The notes beneath the pieces were generated by a model. It saw only the letters and a program-made list of their open reading frames with translations. It was not told the DNA's origin and made no database searches. A DNA stretch of 64,000 nucleotides, taken from Mycolicibacter sinensis (GTDB lineage: Bacteria; Actinomycetota; Actinomycetes; Mycobacteriales; Mycobacteriaceae). The position numbers were made by a program, and so were the translations under genes. The DNA lies in contig NZ_LZJK01000020.1 in assembly GCF_001667945.1 (NCBI RefSeq), positions 62,001-126,000 of the forward strand, written 5' to 3'. Positions 7,480 through 17,690 of the stretch are shown here, in pieces (within the stretch, counting starts at the first letter, position 1; each line of letters starts with the position of its first letter).

Positions 7480-9336
7480 GTGTCGCATTTGTGGCCGGCT
7501 TTCAGCCCAGAGGAAAACCATGCGGTGTTGACCTCGGGAGCGGGTTCAACACCGACGGTGGCACACGCCGAGCAATTGAGCGCACATGCCGAACGGTTGC
7601 AGGCTGTCGTGGCGACATCACGGGCGAACGCGACTGCCACCTTCGGCACGGCCTGGGCGGGATCGGGCGCGACGGCTGCCCAAGGTTCGCATCAGCGGAT
7701 GAATACGGACCTGGCGGCGCTGGCTGACTGGGCCGCGGAGAAACCGCCGATCATCATGGCGGCGGTGCAGGCCTACCACAGTGCGGTGAGCACGATGGTT
7801 CCGGCGAAGGACGCGCTGGCCAACCGTCAGCAGGAGGCCAGCGACGTGGAGGCCAATCCACGATGCTTCGGTGCGCTGACCCCGCGGATCGCGGCGCTCA
7901 ACGGCGACTACTTCGGGCACATGTGGCCCACCAACGCCGCAGCGGGCGCAAGCTACGGCACCGTGCTGCGGTCAAGCATGGCGGCGCTGGCGACTCCGCC
8001 CCCGACGGCCACCACGGCGACCTCGCCGGAGGCAGCGGTTCCCGACGACGACGGAGTCACAGGAGCCGCGATGCGCCTGGCTCACCGATCGGCAACCGAC
8101 ACGATGAGCCAAGCCGCCCACCTGAAACCCACCCCGCCGGTGCAGCCCGCACCACCGAAACAGTTGCAAGAATTGCGACCGCCATCCCCAACATCACCGC
8201 ATCCGCCGCCGGTGGGGATGTATCAACAGCCGCCACCAACCGCTGTTATCAACGGCCCGGCGAATACGACTGCCCTGGCACCACAGACCGCGTCGGCACC
8301 AGCCACAGCGGTTGCGCGGCCCGCGATGGGCATCGGGCCGAGTTCCGGCGGCTACCCCGGCGCCGGCTTGACACAATTTGCCCGTCCCGCCCAGCCGTTC
8401 TCGATGCCGGCGACCGTGGGCGGATTGCCACAAATGCTCAGTGCCGCTGCCTTGCAGCAACATCCGCTCCCCCAGCCCAGCCCGACCGAACTGCAACCGC
8501 TCAACCCGCCACCGCAGCCGTCCCCTCCGCCGACTCCGCAGTCACCAGCTCCGGCCCCCGCACTGGCTACCCCCGCACCGGCATCGCCCGCCACACCCAG
8601 TCCACCACCGCGGCCCAGCCCGCCGTTGCCGGAATCGCCTCCTCCTCCGCTCTCCTACACCTACCCGGCTCCTGGCGCGCTGCTGACCCCCGGTGGGTCA
8701 GGCAGTAGCCCGATACCCGGCTTCGGCACGCCTGGACCGGTTCCGCAAGCCCTGGTTGTGCCGCCGGCTGAGGCGCCACAGCCACCACCGCCACCGCCAC
8801 CGCCACCCCCAAGCGAGCCTCCGCACACCATCGACCCCTCGGAAGGCTCTGTGCATGGGCTGTCGGTACATAACGCCGACGACGTACACAGCCGGGTAGA
8901 TCCGCTCCCGCCCGGCAGAAACCCGAAAATTTCAAAACAACTTAATACGCCCGCAGAAATTTGGGAGCTTTATCGGGAATTAACCGAGAATGCGACACCG
9001 CTTCCCCTCAAACCCGGATATAAAGGAGAATGGCAAATCCTTGAAGATGGGACCAGGATCGGCATTCGCACCGAGAGTGGTTCCGGAGGTGTGACGATTG
9101 ACATCGTTTACCCAGATGGCGAAAAAATGAAGGTCCACCTACCGATGGAGAAGAGGCCTCCACCACCAGCTTCGGCTCCCGCGCCGGCGCCGGCACCCGC
9201 ACCCATACCGGTGCAGCCAGATCCCGGAGGCCCCGTCGTTCGTCTGCCGACGGTAGAGCCCCCGCCGCCGCAACAAACCCTCACCATCTGGGCGATCCTC
9301 GGCCTGCTCGCTGCGGCGGCACTATCACCGGCATAG
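7480..9336 (+). CDS. PPE-domain protein with proline-rich stalk and toxin-like C-terminal domain
   Basis: 618 residues in three parts. (1) About residues 1-175 resemble a PPE domain: SPEENHAVLTSGAGS replaces PPEVNS, WAGSGA is the WxG turn, and YFGHMWPTNAAAGASY corresponds to the usual [15 protein letters not shown]. (2) Residues about 176-475 are a low-complexity proline-rich stalk, including a poly-Pro run. (3) Residues about 485-555 form a compact globular domain with the pattern YKGEWQILEDGTRIGIRT, SGSGGVTIDIVYPDG and KVHLP, which resembles C-terminal tips of actinobacterial and LXG polymorphic toxins. A proline-rich tail ends in a hydrophobic stretch (IWAILGLLAAAAL). Base composition drops to clearly more A+T over the globular tip. 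A secreted type VII toxin is the best inference; activity is unknown. Confidence 0.72.
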   Translation: MSHLWPAFSPEENHAVLTSGAGSTPTVAHAEQLSAHAERLQAVVATSRANATATFGTAWAGSGATAAQGSHQRMNTDLAALADWAAEKPPIIMAAVQAYHSAVSTMVPAKDALANRQQEASDVEANPRCFGALTPRIAALNGDYFGHMWPTNAAAGASYGTVLRSSMAALATPPPTATTATSPEAAVPDDDGVTGAAMRLAHRSATDTMSQAAHLKPTPPVQPAPPKQLQELRPPSPTSPHPPPVGMYQQPPPTAVINGPANTTALAPQTASAPATAVARPAMGIGPSSGGYPGAGLTQFARPAQPFSMPATVGGLPQMLSAAALQQHPLPQPSPTELQPLNPPPQPSPPPTPQSPAPAPALATPAPASPATPSPPPRPSPPLPESPPPPLSYTYPAPGALLTPGGSGSSPIPGFGTPGPVPQALVVPPAEAPQPPPPPPPPPPSEPPHTIDPSEGSVHGLSVHNADDVHSRVDPLPPGRNPKISKQLNTPAEIWELYRELTENATPLPLKPGYKGEWQILEDGTRIGIRTESGSGGVTIDIVYPDGEKMKVHLPMEKRPPPPASAPAPAPAPAPIPVQPDPGGPVVRLPTVEPPPPQQTLTIWAILGLLAAAALSPA

Positions 9337-9363
9337 CTTCACCGAGAATCTTGCCCTGTGACA

Positions 9364-10374
9364 TCAGGGCGCGCTGGCTGCAGCGGTGAATACCTGGCGA
9401 ACGGTATGGCCGAGGTAGGCGATGTCGGCGGCCAGCGATTTTTGCAGTGTCGAATCAACGTACAGCACCTGCTGAAGCATACGACTCTGGCCAGCTGCGG
9501 CCGAGCAAGCGATATAGGTGTTGAATTGCGCCCACATCCAGCGCTGACAGAATACGAAGGATCCGCTCGTGCGCACGGCGATCATGTCCGGTGGGAAACC
9601 GTTACTCAGCGGCTCGGTAATTGTGGGCTCAAGAAAGCTCAACGCATCTCCCAGCGGCGCTCTGAGATCTCGCAGCGTGCAGGCAGAATTGTCGTAGACG
9701 ACTTGTGCCGGTGGGCAACCGGTGAAGCTGAACAGGGCAAGTGTTTCACAAGCACTCCAGCGACCGTCAGCCTGCGGGCCGTAAACCGCAAACCGGGCGG
9801 GGCCGACGCCATCGTAGTCAGCTCGGGCAAACTGCCACCTCGCGGGAAGATCCAATTGTGTCAACCACATAGGTACCGCGCCGGCATCGATTACGCTCAA
9901 ATCGTCAACATAGTCTGCCAAGACGCCGACCAAGGACGCTGCTGAAGCAAGTCGCTGCTGCTCGCTGTGTATTTCTTCGGCTGAGGGTGGCGCGAAATAT
10001 CCGGCATTTTCTCCAAGCCCCTCAGCGACCTGTTCGCCCTTGACAGTGGGCTTTAGCCTACTGAAGAAATACCATGCATCTTGATCATCAAATTGGCCGA
10101 CGTAGACGTCGCGGATCCGCCGAATGGCCTCGTCCACCGACAAATCCCAGACGACAAAAAGCCCATTGCCTTCGTCGCCGATTTCAAATAACCCATCGTC
10201 GACCAGCGAGCGAATCAATCCCAAGGTCTTCTCCTGGACGACTGACAGGACCTCGTCCGGGTTGGCCTGCGCGACGCATTCATGGACCAGACCGAGCTCA
10301 ACCGTGTCATCAAGGCTCCGGAGCAGCACCTCCTCACGTGCCGAGAATGCTCGCTCCCCGTCTGTCGCAGTCAC
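9364..10374 (-). CDS. Putative immunity protein for the PPE toxin, two domains
   Basis: 336 residues from GTG 10374 (the upstream reading to 10464 looks like non-coding sequence). The N-terminal ~110 residues (LGLIRSLVDDGLFEIGD, SVDEAIRRIRDVYVGQFDD, LKPTVKGEQVA) have the look of small immunity proteins found next to polymorphic toxins in actinobacteria. The C-terminal ~180 residues (LDLPARWQFARADYDG to LAADIAYLGHTVRQVFTAAA) may be an LpqN-like fold; that match is weak. No signal peptide, so it should stay in the cytoplasm. It converges on the toxin gene with 27 bases between stops. Immunity function is inferred from domain and location. Confidence 0.6.
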   Translation of the reverse strand: MTATDGERAFSAREEVLLRSLDDTVELGLVHECVAQANPDEVLSVVQEKTLGLIRSLVDDGLFEIGDEGNGLFVVWDLSVDEAIRRIRDVYVGQFDDQDAWYFFSRLKPTVKGEQVAEGLGENAGYFAPPSAEEIHSEQQRLASAASLVGVLADYVDDLSVIDAGAVPMWLTQLDLPARWQFARADYDGVGPARFAVYGPQADGRWSACETLALFSFTGCPPAQVVYDNSACTLRDLRAPLGDALSFLEPTITEPLSNGFPPDMIAVRTSGSFVFCQRWMWAQFNTYIACSAAAGQSRMLQQVLYVDSTLQKSLAADIAYLGHTVRQVFTAAASAP

Positions 10375-10454
10375 ACAGCCATCGTAGGCTGCTGGCGGAT
10401 TCGGGTGAGCAGGCGATGTGGGTGTTACACCAACCACAGCTATAAAGCCGGGTC

Positions 10455-10560
10455 GGCCTACCATTCATTTGCCGTCGGTAGAGGCACCCAAGCCGGAACA
10501 GACCCTCACTGTCTCGACAACCCCTCGGTCTGCTCGCCGGGGTGGCGCTATCAGCCCGCG
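10455..10560 (+). pseudogene. Remnant of a second PPE-toxin 3' end
   Basis: This stretch is visibly homologous to 9226-9330, the end of the intact PPE-toxin gene: GRPTIHLPSVEAPKPEQTLT here against GGPVVRLPTVEPPPPQQTLT there. After TLTVSTTP the similarity jumps to the next frame (LGLLAGVALS against LGLLAAAALS), so a frameshift is present, and there is no upstream coding body. It is best read as a leftover toxin-tip end from a tandem duplication or cassette exchange. With the next entry it accounts for most of the 425 bases between the immunity gene and the espG remnant. Confidence 0.6.
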
Positions 10561-10723
10561 ATGGCCGCGGCAATGAACGACTCGCGCGCCGTATCAGTCA
10601 GAGCAGCGAGGTCCGCGGCCAGCGGCTCTTCCAAGGTCGAATCCAAGATCAAGAATCTGGGCCCTCCAGCAGGACCTCCTGCCCTTCCGGCAACGTGAGC
10701 TCATCCTGCCAATATGCTGCCAT
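10551..10723 (-). pseudogene. Remnant of a second immunity-type gene
   Basis: On the - strand, ATG 10723 reads MAAYWQDELTLPEGQEVLLE and then runs to a stop; shifting frame at the GGGCCC near 10660 gives FLILDSTLEEPLAADLAALT and TARESFIAAAIAG followed by TGA at 10551-10553. The latter matches the end of the intact immunity protein (YVDSTLQKSLAADIAYLGHT, VRQVFTAAA). It converges on the toxin remnant exactly as the intact pair does. Frame disruption and short length indicate a pseudogene. Confidence 0.6.
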
Positions 10724-10800
10724 CGTAGAGACCGATGTCGAGCAGAACGAGCGAGTACAAGTCGCGCATTTGTCCGGACTGCTGATTTCCAGCCACTACA

Positions 10801-11393
10801 GTGGATTTCGGCTGGCAACGCGGTGACGACAACGAGCAAACGATTGTGCTGACAACGACTATTGACGGCCTGTGGGTGCTGCAGGTCCTGGCAGGTGTCG
10901 AGTCGCTGCCCCCGGAGTTGGCACTGCGGCCGACACTGCCGGACATCGAGACCGCACGGATGGCTATGGCGCATCCCGTGGCCCACGAGTTGTGTACTCA
11001 GGGCGTGATCCCTTGGACGCGGCCGAGGTGAGAGCCGCAGCGGCCAGTCCGGACAGCCTCCACACGTTTCTCACGAAGCAACCGATGGGCGCTGCGCAGT
11101 TGCGGATTCTGCAGAGCGCCGCGGACCCCGAGCAGTCGAACCAGACATCGATCGTCGCGCTGCAAGCGGGCGTTGAAACCGGCCGCCCCACGCGAACCCA
11201 CGTTGAACCCGGTGCAGTGACCATCATCGACACCCCGGAGGGCCGCGTGGTCGTCGAGCACACCGCTTCAGCGGGCGGGCAATGGATGGTCGTAGCTCCG
11301 GGAACCGCAGACAATATCGCAACCGCGGTGAACCGGATGGTCGCGCGCCTCCCGGCAGCGGACGACTGGCACTCCTACCGGCGCAGCTTCTAA
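10801..11393 (+). pseudogene. EspG-like ESX chaperone, frameshifted
   Basis: EspG proteins are cytosolic chaperones that bind the PPE tip of PE/PPE pairs and bring them to the ESX secretion machine. From GTG 10801 the reading TIVLTTTIDGLWVLQVLAGV, ESLPPELALRPTLPDIETAR, AHELCTQGVI matches the EspG N-terminal region. The frame then stops at 11031, while the next frame continues with DAAEVRAAAASPDSLHTFLT and EGRVVVEHTASAGGQWMVVA to the stop at 11393. A single-base loss in the CCC near 11012 explains both. Either a true pseudogene or a sequencing error. It lies beside a PE/PPE pair, the expected partner. Confidence 0.7.
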
Positions 11394-11395
11394 CC

Positions 11396-11435
11396 CCGCC
11401 GATCAGTCCCGGGAACGCAGCACCGCGTCGTAGAG
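11396..11435. repeat. Right copy of 40-bp direct repeat bounding the island
   Basis: Perfect copy of 7042-7081. It holds the functional last codons and stop of rsmI (- strand) and begins 3 bases after the stop of the espG remnant. The distance between repeats is 4,354 bases. Confidence 0.9.
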
Positions 11436-12239
11436 TGCGCGTCGTGACACCGCCCCCGGCGCTGCGGAGATCACCTGCGCGCAGGCGTCTTTGACCCGCA
11501 TGCCGTCACCCGCCAGCCGGTTGACCTCGTCCACCAGCGTGTCCAGATCGGCGCGCAGGGTCGCCCCGGCCAGCACCACGGTGATCTCCCCCAGCACGCC
11601 GCCGAGGGCCCACTCGGCCAGCTCGGCCAGCGTCCCGCGTAGCACCTCCTCGTGGGTCTTGGTCAGCTCCCGGCACACCACCACCCGCCGGTCGCCGCCG
11701 AGTTCGTCGACCGCATCACGCAGGCAGTCGGCCAGCCGCCGCGGCGATTCGAAGAACACACAGGTGCGCCGTTCGTCGCCCAGCGACGCCAGCCACGCCC
11801 GCCGCGCCGCCGGCTTGCGCGGGGCGAATCCCTCGAAGCAGAACCGCTCCGAGGCCAGGCCGGACACCGCCAGCGCCGTCGTCACCGCCGACGGGCCGGG
11901 CAGGCAGCTCACCGGCAGGCCGGCGTCGACGCAGGCGACCACCAGGCGATACCCCGGGTCGCTGATCAGCGGCATCCCGGCGTCGCTGACCACCAGCACG
12001 GTGGCACCGGCCTCGATGTCGGCGAGCAGCGTCGGCACCCGCGTCGCCTCGTTGGCGTCGAACAGGCTGACCACCCGGCCGCCGATCTGCACATCGAGGG
12101 CCTTGGCCAGCGTCCGCACCCGCCGGGTGTCCTCGGCGGCCACCACGTCGGCGGTGCTCAGTGCCGCGATCAGCCGGGGCGACGCGTCGGCGGGCTGCCC
12201 GAGCGGAGTGGCACCGAGCAGCAATCGACCATCGGGCAT
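11403..12239 (-). CDS. rsmI: 16S rRNA 2'-O-methyltransferase RsmI
   Basis: Methylates the ribose of C1402 in 16S rRNA with SAM. 278 residues with the SAM-MTase/tetrapyrrole-methylase fold: LLLGATPLGQPADASPRLIA, AAEDTRRVRTLAK, VLVVSDAGMPLISDPGYRLV, LPGPSAVTTALAVSGLASER, FCFEGFAPRK and VFFESPRRLADCL. ATG 12239 (MPDGRLLLGA) is the natural start; the long open frame upstream is antisense to pmt. It is divergent from pmt with 24 bases between starts. Its 3' end is duplicated at the far side of the island. Confidence 0.94.
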   Translation of the reverse strand: MPDGRLLLGATPLGQPADASPRLIAALSTADVVAAEDTRRVRTLAKALDVQIGGRVVSLFDANEATRVPTLLADIEAGATVLVVSDAGMPLISDPGYRLVVACVDAGLPVSCLPGPSAVTTALAVSGLASERFCFEGFAPRKPAARRAWLASLGDERRTCVFFESPRRLADCLRDAVDELGGDRRVVVCRELTKTHEEVLRGTLAELAEWALGGVLGEITVVLAGATLRADLDTLVDEVNRLAGDGMRVKDACAQVISAAPGAVSRRALYDAVLRSRD

Positions 12240-12263
12240 GGCGCACAGCCTACGATCGTGGGG

Positions 12264-13823
12264 ATGAGCGCTCCGACCGCTACCAGCTCCGCGGCCGTGC
12301 TGGAGCGCACCGCCCCCGTGATCAGCCCCGGACTGCTGGTGCCGGTGGCCGATTTCGGGCCGACCGACCGCGCCCGCGGCTGGGCGGTGACCGCGGCGGT
12401 CACCACGTTGGCGGCGGTGACCCGGTTCGCCAACCTCTACACCCCGACCGACGCCGGCACACCGATCTTCGACGAGAAGCACTATGCGCCGCAGGCCTGG
12501 CAGATGCTGCACAACCACGGCGTCGAGGACAACCCCGGCTACGGCCTGGTGGTCCACCCGCCGGTCGGCAAGCAGCTGATCGCGATCGGCGAAGCACTGT
12601 TCGGCTATAACGGGCTGGGCTGGCGATTCACCAGTGCCCTGCTCGGGGTGCTCGCGATAGCACTGCTGGTGCGGATCGTGCGGCGGATGACCCGTTCGAC
12701 GCTGGCCGGCGGGGTCGCCGGGCTGCTGCTGGTCGGCGACGGGGTCAGTTTCGTCGCCGCGCGCACCGCGCTGCTGGACGGCTTCTTGACGTTCTTCGTG
12801 GTGGCGGCGTTCGGGGCGCTGATCGTCGACCGCGACCAGGTGCGGATGCGGATGCACGCCGTGCTGACCGAGGGCCGTTGCGGCGCAACGCCTTGGGGCC
12901 CGCGGCTGGGCGTGCGCTGGTGGCGCTTCGGCGCCGGGGTGCTGCTCGGATTGGCCTGCGCCACCAAGTGGTCCGGGCTGTATTTCGTGGTGTTCTTCGC
13001 GGCGATGTCGCTGGCGTTCGACGTCGCCGCCCGCCGGCAGTACCGGGTGCGCCGGCCGTGGCTGGGGACGTTGCGCCGTGATGTCGTGCCCACCGTCTAT
13101 GCCATGGCGCTGATTCCCCTCGGGGTGTACCTGGCGTCGTATGCGGCGTGGTTCGCCTCCGAGACCGGGGTGGATCGCCACGAGGAAGGCCAGTCGATCG
13201 GGTTGGAGAGCCGGTTCCCGGTGCCGGACGCGCTGCGCTCGCTGTGGCACTACACCTATCAGGCGTATCATTTCCACGCCGGCCTGACGAACGCCGCCGG
13301 CAACCACCACCCGTGGGAGTCCAAGCCGTGGGCGTGGCCGATGTCGCTGCGCCCGGTGCTCTATGCGATCGACCAGCACGACGTTCCCGGCTGCGGCGCC
13401 CAGTCCTGCGTCAAGGCGGTGATGCTGGTGGGCACGCCGGCGATGTGGTGGCTCGCCGTGCCGGTGCTGGGCTACGCGTTGTGGCGAACGCTGGTGCGGC
13501 ATGACTGGCGCTACGCCGCCGCGCTGGTCGGCTACTGCGCCGGCTGGCTGCCGTGGTTCGCCGACATCGACCGGCAGATGTACTTCTTTTACGCGGTGCC
13601 AATGGCGCCGTTCCTGGCGGTGCTGCTGGCGCTGATCTGCAGCGACATCATCCAAGACGGGCGCAGCGGCACGCCGGAGCGCTGGACCCTCGGGCTGCTC
13701 GCGGTGAGCTGTTACGTCGCTGTCGTGCTGACCAACTTCGCCTGGCTGTACCCGATATTGACCGGAGTGCCGATCTCACCGGCCACCTGGAACATGGAGA
13801 TCTGGCTGCCCAGCTGGTCGTAG
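12264..13823 (+). CDS. pmt: Protein O-mannosyltransferase (Rv1002c type)
   Basis: Membrane GT39 enzyme that transfers mannose from polyprenyl-phospho-mannose to secreted proteins. 519 residues with multiple hydrophobic segments; the first extracytoplasmic loop carries the catalytic acidic pair in FDEKHYAPQAWQ (about residue 70), then VVHPPVGKQLIAIGEALF, and the C-terminal region has the family PMT_4TMC character (WFADIDRQMYFFYAVPMAPF). Start ATG 12264 is chosen because the upstream extension is antisense to rsmI. Similar length to M. tuberculosis Pmt. Confidence 0.93.
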   Translation: MSAPTATSSAAVLERTAPVISPGLLVPVADFGPTDRARGWAVTAAVTTLAAVTRFANLYTPTDAGTPIFDEKHYAPQAWQMLHNHGVEDNPGYGLVVHPPVGKQLIAIGEALFGYNGLGWRFTSALLGVLAIALLVRIVRRMTRSTLAGGVAGLLLVGDGVSFVAARTALLDGFLTFFVVAAFGALIVDRDQVRMRMHAVLTEGRCGATPWGPRLGVRWWRFGAGVLLGLACATKWSGLYFVVFFAAMSLAFDVAARRQYRVRRPWLGTLRRDVVPTVYAMALIPLGVYLASYAAWFASETGVDRHEEGQSIGLESRFPVPDALRSLWHYTYQAYHFHAGLTNAAGNHHPWESKPWAWPMSLRPVLYAIDQHDVPGCGAQSCVKAVMLVGTPAMWWLAVPVLGYALWRTLVRHDWRYAAALVGYCAGWLPWFADIDRQMYFFYAVPMAPFLAVLLALICSDIIQDGRSGTPERWTLGLLAVSCYVAVVLTNFAWLYPILTGVPISPATWNMEIWLPSWS

Positions 13824-13863
13824 CCGCTCGCCAATCGAACTGGTGTGCGATAGACTGCGGGTC

Positions 13864-14463
13864 GTGGCGATACCGGTACAGGAGTCGCTGTTCGACCTGA
13901 GCGAACGCCGGCAGCTGGGTGACGGCGCCTGGCTCGACGTCCGCCCGGGCTGGCTCTCCGAGGCCGACGCCGACTTGGTCAACGAACTGGGGAAAGCCAT
14001 CCCCTGGCGGGCCGAGCGCCGCCGGATGTATGACCGGGTGCTCGACGTGCCCCGGCTGGTCAGCTTCCACGACTTGGCCGCCGAGGAAGCGCCGCATCCC
14101 GCGATCGCCAGGCTGCGCCGCCGGCTCAACGACATCTACGCCGGGGAACTCGGCGAGCCGTTCACCACGGTGGGGCTGTGCCTGTACCGCGACGGCGCCG
14201 ACAGCGTGGCCTGGCACGGCGACACCCTCGGCCGCGGCGCCCACCACGACACCATGGTGGCGATCGTCAGCATCGGCGCCACCCGCACGTTGGCGCTGCG
14301 CCCCCGCGGCGGGGGTGTTGCGCTGCGGTTACCTCAGCGCCACGGCGACCTGCTGGTGATGGGCGGCTCGTGCCAGCGGACCTGGGAGCATTCCATTCCG
14401 AAGACGGCTACCCCGACCGGCCCGCGGATCAGCATCCAGTTCCGACCACGCGGCGTGCGCTGA
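13864..14463 (+). CDS. AlkB-like 2-oxoglutarate/Fe(II) dioxygenase
   Basis: Predicted oxidative demethylase of alkylated nucleic acid. 199 residues from GTG 13864. The iron ligands WHGD (H and D) and EHS (distal H) and the 2-oxoglutarate-binding arginine in GPRISIQFR are all present; also VGLCLYRDGADSVAWH, a typical AlkB strand. GTG 13864 lies about 40 bases after pmt; an in-frame start at 13843 would add 7 residues. Matches Rv1000c by position. Confidence 0.88.
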   Translation: MAIPVQESLFDLSERRQLGDGAWLDVRPGWLSEADADLVNELGKAIPWRAERRRMYDRVLDVPRLVSFHDLAAEEAPHPAIARLRRRLNDIYAGELGEPFTTVGLCLYRDGADSVAWHGDTLGRGAHHDTMVAIVSIGATRTLALRPRGGGVALRLPQRHGDLLVMGGSCQRTWEHSIPKTATPTGPRISIQFRPRGVR

Positions 14464-14467
14464 CCGC

Positions 14468-15124
14468 CTAGCCCCGGATCGCGTTCACCGCGGCCACCAG
14501 CAGGTCGCGGGCGCGTTGGGTGTCCACGGGGATGACGGGCTTGTCGGGCGCCACCAGCGGGTTGGCGGTGACGAGCACCTGGTAGGGGCCGAAATACGCC
14601 GAGTAGTTGTAGAGCTCACCGATCCGTGCCTTGCCGCCGGCCACGGCCTCAACCACCCGGTGCACCCCCAGGGTCTGCACCCCGTCGATGCGCGGCGCCT
14701 CGACCGTTTCGACCAAGCCGCGCATCCGGTCCCCGGCGAACCCGATCCGGCGACAGGATCGTCCCGGCTCGCTGAGCGAGACCGGCTCAGAGGTCTCCAA
14801 CGCGATGGTGATGAAGCGGTTTCCGTTGCCCTCAGCGGCCACGGCGGCCATGTTGCCCTGCACACCCTGCGGCAGCTGTTGGCTGACCGCGAACCGCGAG
14901 CAGTCGGCGGGTTCGAACTTCAGGCCCGGCGGCAACGTGTTGCCCGCCAGCAACTTTGGGTCGAGCCCGGTGCGCGCGATGTTCTTGACCTGGAACTCCG
15001 GGCCGAAGGAGGACTTGATGTCGGCCACCTTGCTGATGTCGGCGGTCACCTCACCGGGGCCGGAGCTGCAGGCGGCGAGCAAACTGACACAACCGATTGC
15101 CAGCACCGCGCGAAGGTTCAACAT
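14468..15124 (-). CDS. Mycobacterial lipoprotein (Rv0999-like)
   Basis: 218 residues from ATG 15124. A signal peptide ends in the lipobox LLAAC (VLAIGCVSLLAACSSG), so the mature protein should be lipid-anchored outside the membrane. The rest has no motif I can assign to a function (FGPEFQVKNIARTGLDPK, GFAGDRMRGLVETVEAPR, YSAYFGPYQVLVTANPLV); it resembles the sensor-like lipoproteins related to PknH extracellular domains. Convergent with the AlkB-like gene (4 bases apart) and 43 bases downstream of pat on the same strand. Confidence 0.75.
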   Translation of the reverse strand: MLNLRAVLAIGCVSLLAACSSGPGEVTADISKVADIKSSFGPEFQVKNIARTGLDPKLLAGNTLPPGLKFEPADCSRFAVSQQLPQGVQGNMAAVAAEGNGNRFITIALETSEPVSLSEPGRSCRRIGFAGDRMRGLVETVEAPRIDGVQTLGVHRVVEAVAGGKARIGELYNYSAYFGPYQVLVTANPLVAPDKPVIPVDTQRARDLLVAAVNAIRG

Positions 15125-15167
15125 CGCAGCTAATCTACCCAACGCCCGACCTGCCCAGTGGCGACGG

Positions 15168-16241
<1,074 letters not shown>

Positions 16242-16306
16242 TTAACAGCGACGTAACGGACAGGATTCGGCGTTCGCGATTTTGGCGGCTAGCCTGTGCC
16301 CGCTGA

Positions 16307-17686
<1,380 letters not shown>

Positions 17687-17690
17687 CCCT

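Noticed and set aside
8460..8830. DNA-level tandem repeat in the PPE-toxin gene
   Set aside because: The CCACCG/CCGCCA runs encode a poly-proline stalk and show codon variation rather than fixed repeat units.
9358..9945. + strand frame of 195 codons opposite the immunity gene
   Set aside because: Antisense to a - strand protein with coherent domains and convergent placement; the + frame shows no motif.
7042..11435. Island as a prophage, plasmid or insertion sequence
   Set aside because: No integrase, transposase, resolvase or phage structural gene is visible. The 40-bp repeat holds gene ends rather than terminal inverted repeats.
12240..13655. Long - strand open frame continuous with rsmI (about 470 codons upstream)
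   Set aside because: It is the antisense of pmt. The real RsmI begins at 12239 with MPDGRLLLGATPLGQ; the upstream part has no protein-like character, only GC-driven open reading.
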